The notes under the pieces are model-generated. The model was not told where the DNA came from. It saw nothing but the letters and a program-made list of their open reading frames with translations, and searched no databases. Of a DNA stretch of 5,515 bases, positions 5,477 to 5,515 are shown piece after piece (the first letter of the stretch is position 1; each line of letters begins with the position of its first letter). The position numbers and the translations under genes are program-made. The DNA is from Fibrobacter sp. UBA1765. GTDB taxonomy: Bacteria; Fibrobacterota; Fibrobacteria; Fibrobacterales; Fibrobacteraceae. The stretch is taken from NCBI GenBank assembly GCA_002314675.1, contig DCGZ01000006.1:1-5515 (forward strand). Direction: 5' to 3'.

Positions 5477-5515
5477 ATAGCGCAAGGGGCCGGCCCGCCA
5501 GGGCAACGCCCAAAA
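5477..5515. other. GC-rich palindromic tail
   Basis: The segment contains the perfect palindrome GGGCCGGCCC (5487-5496), followed by a GGGC-AAC-GCCC hairpin (5501-5511). On the minus strand it begins TTTTGGGCGTTGCCC, similar to a dispersed GC-rich repeat I recall from Bacteroidetes-like genomes. It is cut by the window edge and no coding sequence is evident. Confidence 0.35.

Noticed and set aside
5190..5480. Plus-strand 96-codon ORF
   Set aside because: It runs in another frame over the transposase-like tail, the 40-bp repeat and the terminator. Composition and content are incoherent, and it shares a peptide with the 2523 ORF only through the repeat.
1..5515. Absence of CTGCAG in the window as a sign of site avoidance
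   Set aside because: Only about one site is expected in this length, so the absence is uninformative.

Overview
The window looks like chromosomal DNA from Fibrobacter (Fibrobacter succinogenes or a close relative). Both plus-strand genes on the left encode proteins with the Fibrobacter succinogenes major paralogous (FISUMP) domain behind long poly-serine linkers, an architecture typical of that genus. The assignment rests on recognising these proteins, not on a database search.

Left part (1-2405, plus strand): two tandem FISUMP paralogues. The first is cut by the window's left edge (1-1008). The second (1167-2405) is complete, with a lipoprotein signal, a serine-rich stalk and a C-terminal FISUMP domain. 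The serine linkers contain short palindromic repeat-like DNA read in frame as protein. A 60-bp sequence just upstream of the second gene (1090-1149) recurs without a mismatch at 2476-2535. There it precedes only a 17-codon stump (2551-2604) that looks like the start of a third gene of the same kind.

Middle (2670-5075, minus strand): a Type II restriction-modification pair of the BsuBI/PstI family (expected site CTGCAG). The adenine-N6 methyltransferase (3588-5075) comes first and overlaps the endonuclease start by ATGA. The endonuclease reading frame is broken by a net one-base shift in a homopolymer-rich stretch near 3208-3244. The DNA-binding half and the nuclease half therefore lie in different frames. 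As read, the locus makes a methyltransferase but no full-length endonuclease unless slippage, phase variation or a sequencing error is involved. The block is visibly more A+T-rich than its surroundings.

Flanks of the pair: a 40-bp repeat (39/40 identical) lies in the same orientation on both sides (2591-2630 and 5381-5420). Between the methyltransferase and the right copy is a short plus-strand tail (5183-5338) resembling the C-terminus of Rpn/PD-(D/E)XK transposase-like proteins. So the cassette sits between two gene remnants and two repeat copies, as expected for a mobile island or a product of recombination between dispersed repeats. A strong hairpin terminator (5439-5476) and a GC-rich palindromic tail close the window.

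The most notable points are the homopolymer frameshift in the endonuclease, the repeat-bounded cassette, and the 60-bp repeat shared by FISUMP gene leaders. I found no clear evidence for a wholly new system.
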